Assembly: GCF_025947145.1 (NCBI RefSeq)
Contig: NZ_CP109999.1
Coordinates: 1,426,001-1,490,000, forward strand
Source: Flavobacterium sp. N1994
Lineage (GTDB): Bacteria; Bacteroidota; Bacteroidia; Flavobacteriales; Flavobacteriaceae
Direction of reading: 5' to 3'
Length of the DNA: 64,000 nt
Shown here piece after piece: positions 59,837 to 64,000 of the stretch. The stretch's first letter is position 1. Each line of letters opens with the position of its first letter. The position numbers and the translations under genes were made by a program. Below the pieces are notes generated by a model. The model had not been told where the DNA came from. It was given only the letters and a program-made list of their open reading frames with translations, and searched no databases.

Positions 59837-60086
59837 TTCCACTTCACCTCTTTTACATTTCAACACCATTTCATGAATAACTTAAAAAAGTAGTTGAATA
59901 ATTATATTAAAAAAATATTTTGTAAGTTTTTTACTTTTTAAAAACAATGAAATATGCATTTCGTCGATTTTTTTATGCTTTTTATCGATTATATTTAAAA
60001 AAAATATAGTTTTGAATCGTCAAATAAAAACAAAATGAAGTACAAAATGCTTCATTTAAATAATAAATCGTAATAACCCCAGAGTT

Positions 60087-63000
60087 ATGAAAAAATTATT
60101 ACTTAAATCAGAAAAGTACAGCCTATTAATCCTACTATTAATAGTTACCTCTATAAGTAGAGGTCAAAGTACACAAACGTATTCAACAAACGGTACATTC
60201 ACAGTCCCTGCAGGAGTTACAACCATTCAGGTTGAAGCCTATGGTGGTGGTGGTGGTGGTGGTTTCGGCCGTAGCGGTGGTAGTGGTGGTAGTACAAATG
60301 GCGGAGGCGGAGGCGGAGGCGGAGCTTATACTTTAATTAACTCTGTTACTGTGGTGCCAGGAACATCATATTCATTAACTATTGGAAATGGTGGAAGCGG
60401 AACAACAGGTGGTAATGGTGGTAATGGTACAACAACTACTGCAACCTTTGGAAGTACAACAATTAACGCTACTGGTGGTGCTGGTGGAAAAAGCTATTCA
60501 AATGGAGGAAATGGAGGAAATGGAGGAAGCGGAACAAGAAATGGTGGAACTGGAGGTTCAGGAACTACATCAGGATCCGGTGGTGGTGGTGGTTGCGGTG
60601 GTACAACAGCTAATGGCGGTAGTGGATCTGTTCCAAATGCTGGTGTTGCTGGTGGCGGACCAATTGCTGGTGCTGGTGGTGCTGGTACAACTTCAGGAAC
60701 TTCAGTAGGAACTTCAGGTAGTAACTACGGAGGCGGAGGCGGAGGCGGAACTAAAAATTCAAATGGAGGAAATGGTGCAGGTGGATATATGATCATCACT
60801 TATACTTGTCCAACCTACGCTTTAACATCAACAACTTCACCGAATATGTGTGGTGCTGCAGTATCTACAGTAACTCTAAATGGATCTGCTACTTCTTTAC
60901 CAGTAGGTACTTATACGGTGACTTATAACCTTTCAGGATCAACTGTTGCTTCAGGAAGTACAGCAGCAATGACAGTATCAACTGCTGGAACAGGAACTTT
61001 TACAACTTCATCTATAAATTTAGGAACAACAACAATTACAGTTACTAATTTAACGTCTTCATACTGCTCAAGTGCAATTTCAAGTAACAACACAGTATCT
61101 GTAGGTGTTTATTCAACTCCAACAGCTGTGGCAGGTTCTGCAATGAACACTTGTTCTACTTCAGGAGCAGTTAATATTACTGGAGGTTCTAGTGCCACTA
61201 ATCAAACTTTAGTAACTTGGACATCAAATGGAACTGGAACTATTACTAATCCAAATTCCTTAACAACTTGTACTTATACTCCTAGTGCGGCAGAAAATAC
61301 TGCTGGAAGTACTATTACACTAACATTAACAGCTTCAAATCCTGCTTGTTCAAATGCAACTTCAACGAAAACCCTAACCATAACTAAAGCATCAACAGCT
61401 GTTGCTGCTGGCCCTAATACAGTATGTCAATCGGCTACTCCATCTGCTATCACCTTAACTGGTGCTAGTGTTGGTGGTGGTGCAACTACTGGTGCTTGGT
61501 CTATTACCTCTGGTGGAGGAACTTTAAGCTCTACAGCTCAAACTGCGTCACCAGCTACTGTAACCTACACTCCAGCAGCCAATTTCTCTGGTACGGTTAC
61601 TCTTACTCTCACTTCTAATTTCGGAACTGGATGTACCGCTGCTACAGATGCAAGAACTATAACTGTTACTCCTATTGCAACGGCTGTTGCTGGTGGGCCA
61701 GATAATACATGCCAATCAGCTACTCCATCAGCTATTACCTTAACTGGTGCTAGTGTTGGTGGTGGTGCAACTACTGGAGCTTGGTCTATTACCTCTGGTG
61801 GAGGAACTTTAAGCTCTACGTCTCAAACTGCTTCTCCTGCTACCGTAACTTATACTCCAGCTGCTAATTTCTCTGGAACGGTTACTCTTACCCTTACTTC
61901 AAACGTTGGAACTGGATGTAGTACTCCTGCAACAGTTACTAGAACTATAACAGTTACGCCTATTGCAACAGCTGTTGCGGGTGGGCCAGATAATATATGT
62001 CAATCAGCTACTCCAACTGCTATTACCTTAACTGGTGCTAGTGTTGGTGGTGGTGCCACTACTGGAGCGTGGTCTATTACCTCTGGTGGAGGAACTTTAA
62101 GCTCTACAGCCCAAACTGCTTCTCCTGCTACTGTAACTTATACTCCAGCAGCTAATTTCTCTGGAACGGTTACTCTTACGCTTACTTCTAATTTCGGAAC
62201 TGGATGTAGTACTCCTGCAACTGTTACTAGAACCATTAATGTAGGTTTGGCTTCAACAGCTAATGCAGGTGGGCCTAATACAGTATGTCAATCAGCTACT
62301 CCAGCTGCTATTACCCTAACTGGTGCTAGTGTTGGTGGGGCCGCAACTACTGGGGCTTGGTCTATTACCTCTGGTGGAGGAACTTTAAGCTCTACGGCTC
62401 AAACTGCTTCTCCCGCTACTGTAACTTATACTCCCGCTGCTAATTTCTCTGGTACGGTTACTCTTACTCTTACCTCTAATTTCGGAACTGGATGTACTGC
62501 TGCTACAGCTACAAGAACTATAACTGTTACTCCTATTGCAACAGCTGTTGCTGGTGGGCCTGATAATATATGTCAATCAGCTACTCCAGCTGCTATTACC
62601 TTAACTGGTGCTAGTGTTGGTGGTGGTGCCACTACTGGAGCTTGGTCTATTACTTCTGGTGGAGGAACTTTAAGCTCTACGGCTCAAACTGCTTCTCCTG
62701 CTTCTGTAACTTATACTCCCGCTGCTAATTTCTCTGGAACTGTTACTCTTACGCTTACTTCTAATGTTGGAACGGGATGTAGTACTCCTGCAACAGTTAC
62801 TAGAACCATTAATGTAGGTTTGGCTTCAACTGCTAACGCAGGTGGGCCTGATACTGTATGTCAATCGGCTACCCCATTACCTATTGTCCTGACTGGAGCT
62901 AATGTTGGTGGGGCTGCAACTACTGGAGCTTGGTCAATTACCTCTGGAGGAGGAACTTTAAGCTCTACAGCTCAAACACTTTTACCAGCACTTGTAACTT

Positions 63001-64000
63001 ATACTCCAGCAGCTAATTTCTCTGGAACGGTTACTCTTACCCTTACTTCTAATTTCGGAACTGGATGTACCGCTGCTACAGCTACAAGAACTATAACTGT
63101 TACTCCTATTGCAACAGCTGTTGCTGGTGGCCCTAATACAGTATGTCAATCGGCTACTCCAGCTGCTATTACTTTAACTGGTGCTAGTGTTGGTGGTGGT
63201 GCCACTACTGGGGCTTGGTCTATTACCTCTGGTGGAGGAACTTTAAGCTCTACCGCTCAAATTGCTTCTCCTGCTACTGTAACTTATACTCCAGCCGCTA
63301 ATTTCACAGGAACTGTTACTCTTACCCTTACTTCTAATGTTGGAACGGGATGTAGTACTCCTGCAACTGTTACTAGAACTATCAATGTAACTTCGGCTTC
63401 AACTGCTAATGCAGGTGGACCTAATACAGTGTGTCAATCAGCTACTCCAACTGCTATTACCTTAACTGGTGCTAGTGTTGGTGGTGGTGCCACTACTGGA
63501 GCTTGGTCTATTACCTCTGGCGGAGGAACTTTAAGCTCTACAGCTCAAACTGCTTCTCCTGCTTCTGTAACTTATACTCCAGCAGCTAATTTCTCTGGAA
63601 CGGTTACTCTTACTCTTACTTCAAATTTTGGAACTTCATGTACCGCTGCTACAGCTACAAGAACTATAACTGTTACTCCTATAGCAACTGCTGTTGCTGG
63701 TGGTCCTAATACAGTATGTCAATCGGCTACTCCAGCTGCTATTACTTTAACTGGCGCTAGTATTGGTGGTGGTGCCACTACTGGAGCTTGGTCTATTACC
63801 TCTGGTGGAGGAACTTTAAGCTCTACGGCTCAAACTGCTTCTCCTGCTTCTGTAACTTATACTCCAGCAGCTAATTTCTCTGGAACAGCTACTCTTACTC
63901 TTACTTCTAATGTTGGAACGGGATGTAGTACTCCTGCAACTGTTACTAGAACTATCAATGTAACTTTGGCTTCAACAGCTAATGCAGGTGGCCCTAATAC
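60087..64000 (+). CDS. Giant repetitive secreted adhesin-like protein (3' end beyond the window)
   Basis: Open from ATG 60087 to the edge (about 1,304 codons), no stop. Signal peptide at ~1-27 (LLILLLIVTSISRGQ), then a glycine-rich domain (~28-240, FTVPAGVTTIQVEAYGG...), which fits the Gly_rich_2 type, and two Ig-like/PKD-like segments with paired Cys. From ~base 61381, near-identical 95/96-residue units repeat: CQSATPSAITLTGASVGG, AWSITSGGGTLSSTAQTAS, TYTPAANFSGTVTLTLTS. The C-terminus, likely a T9SS sorting domain, is not visible. Inference: SprB-like surface adhesin used in gliding or attachment. Confidence 0.9.
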   Translation, partial: MKKLLLKSEKYSLLILLLIVTSISRGQSTQTYSTNGTFTVPAGVTTIQVEAYGGGGGGGFGRSGGSGGSTNGGGGGGGGAYTLINSVTVVPGTSYSLTIGNGGSGTTGGNGGNGTTTTATFGSTTINATGGAGGKSYSNGGNGGNGGSGTRNGGTGGSGTTSGSGGGGGCGGTTANGGSGSVPNAGVAGGGPIAGAGGAGTTSGTSVGTSGSNYGGGGGGGTKNSNGGNGAGGYMIITYTCPTYALTSTTSPNMCGAAVSTVTLNGSATSLPVGTYTVTYNLSGSTVASGSTAAMTVSTAGTGTFTTSSINLGTTTITVTNLTSSYCSSAISSNNTVSVGVYSTPTAVAGSAMNTCSTSGAVNITGGSSATNQTLVTWTSNGTGTITNPNSLTTCTYTPSAAENTAGSTITLTLTASNPACSNATSTKTLTITKASTAVAAGPNTVCQSATPSAITLTGASVGGGATTGAWSITSGGGTLSSTAQTASPATVTYTPAANFSGTVTLTLTSNFGTGCTAATDARTITVTPIATAVAGGPDNTCQSATPSAITLTGASVGGGATTGAWSITSGGGTLSSTSQTASPATVTYTPAANFSGTVTLTLTSNVGTGCSTPATVTRTITVTPIATAVAGGPDNICQSATPTAITLTGASVGGGATTGAWSITSGGGTLSSTAQTASPATVTYTPAANFSGTVTLTLTSNFGTGCSTPATVTRTINVGLASTANAGGPNTVCQSATPAAITLTGASVGGAATTGAWSITSGGGTLSSTAQTASPATVTYTPAANFSGTVTLTLTSNFGTGCTAATATRTITVTPIATAVAGGPDNICQSATPAAITLTGASVGGGATTGAWSITSGGGTLSSTAQTASPASVTYTPAANFSGTVTLTLTSNVGTGCSTPATVTRTINVGLASTANAGGPDTVCQSATPLPIVLTGANVGGAATTGAWSITSGGGTLSSTAQTLLPALVTYTPAANFSGTVTLTLTSNFGTGCTAATATRTITVTPIATAVAGGPNTVCQSATPAAITLTGASVGGGATTGAWSITSGGGTLSSTAQIASPATVTYTPAANFTGTVTLTLTSNVGTGCSTPATVTRTINVTSASTANAGGPNTVCQSATPTAITLTGASVGGGATTGAWSITSGGGTLSSTAQTASPASVTYTPAANFSGTVTLTLTSNFGTSCTAATATRTITVTPIATAVAGGPNTVCQSATPAAITLTGASIGGGATTGAWSITSGGGTLSSTAQTASPASVTYTPAANFSGTATLTLTSNVGTGCSTPATVTRTINVTLASTANAGGPN
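61425..64000 (+). repeat. Tandem coding repeat, 285/288-bp units, at least nine copies
   Basis: The Cys codon of each CQSA start lies at 61425, 61710, 61998, 62286, 62571, 62859, 63144, 63432 and 63717, spacing 285, 288, 288, 285, 288, 285, 288 and 285. Units ending CTAATATRTITVTPIATAVA are 285 bp; those ending CSTPATVTRTINV are 288 bp. Synonymous changes are few, so units are recent or homogenised. Confidence 0.9.

Noticed and set aside
60240..60690. GCTGGTGG octamers as recombination (Chi) sites
   Set aside because: They follow from Ala-Gly-Gly codons in a repetitive protein; the E. coli Chi is not known to act in this group.
60382..60708. Separate Val/Glu/Gln-rich protein on + within the adhesin gene
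   Set aside because: It is the shifted frame of the glycine-rich GGT/GGA codons of the long gene starting at 60087.

Overview
The window reads as chromosomal DNA of a low-GC member of the Flavobacteriaceae (Bacteroidetes), most likely Flavobacterium or a close relative. Evidence: type IX secretion (T9SS) C-terminal sorting domains, TonB-dependent receptors fused to carboxypeptidase-regulatory-like domains, family-specific proteins (DUF4199, DUF4290, DUF5686, GlmU-like protein, START-like protein), a 6S-Flavo-like RNA next to zapA, and repeated matches to the Bacteroidetes promoter TTG-N19-TAnnTTTG. I see no phage, insertion sequence, CRISPR array or plasmid function.

Layout. 1-4.7 kb: 3' end of a repeat-rich T9SS type B surface protein, then a TonB-dependent receptor. 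4.9-14.4 kb: fabH-like synthase, S9 peptidase, an ABC ATPase, a surface protein with YadA-head-like repeats and a C1q-like end, a TetR/ABC1-kinase pair, and two lipoproteins. 14.5-21.4 kb: htpG, a DUF2721 membrane protein, a T9SS type A protein, NYN-domain and YkgJ-type proteins, then an unusual array of 21-bp palindromic units in front of a small HTH gene. 21.5-31.2 kb: carB without its allosteric domain, rpmH, lytic transglycosylase, mtaB, a GlmU-like protein, rpmE type B. 31.4-36.5 kb: DUF4199, glycosyltransferase, phosphohexomutase and MsbA-like exporter, all on +. 36.5-41.4 kb: EF-hand lipoprotein, TonB receptor and M23 peptidase on -. 41.6-46.9 kb: coiled-coil protein, zapA, 6S-like RNA, rny, xerD, two paralogous outer-membrane barrels, aroQ. 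46.9-50 kb: a GxxExxY gene embedded in a family of short repeats, and a DUF5686 protein. 50-59.6 kb: a second, decayed 21-bp array, TauE/SafE permease, murA (Asp at the catalytic Cys position), DUF4290, DUF493, an AAA ATPase and recQ (both with TTG starts), fmt, HU, AlgH, a frameshifted class IV aminotransferase, a START-like protein and tRNA-Met. 60.1 kb to the edge: a giant adhesin-like gene with at least nine near-identical 95/96-residue repeats.

Functionally the window combines housekeeping genes (translation, pyrimidine/arginine precursor synthesis, peptidoglycan, RNA decay, chromosome resolution) with cell-envelope and surface genes typical of gliding, polymer-degrading Bacteroidetes. 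The most unexplained structures are the two arrays of 21-bp units (20771-21002 and 50141-50308), whose period equals two turns of B-DNA and whose units carry small centred palindromes. Other points worth checking are the homopolymer frameshift at 58536-58541, the repeat-embedded GxxExxY gene and the alternating repeat pattern of the terminal adhesin.
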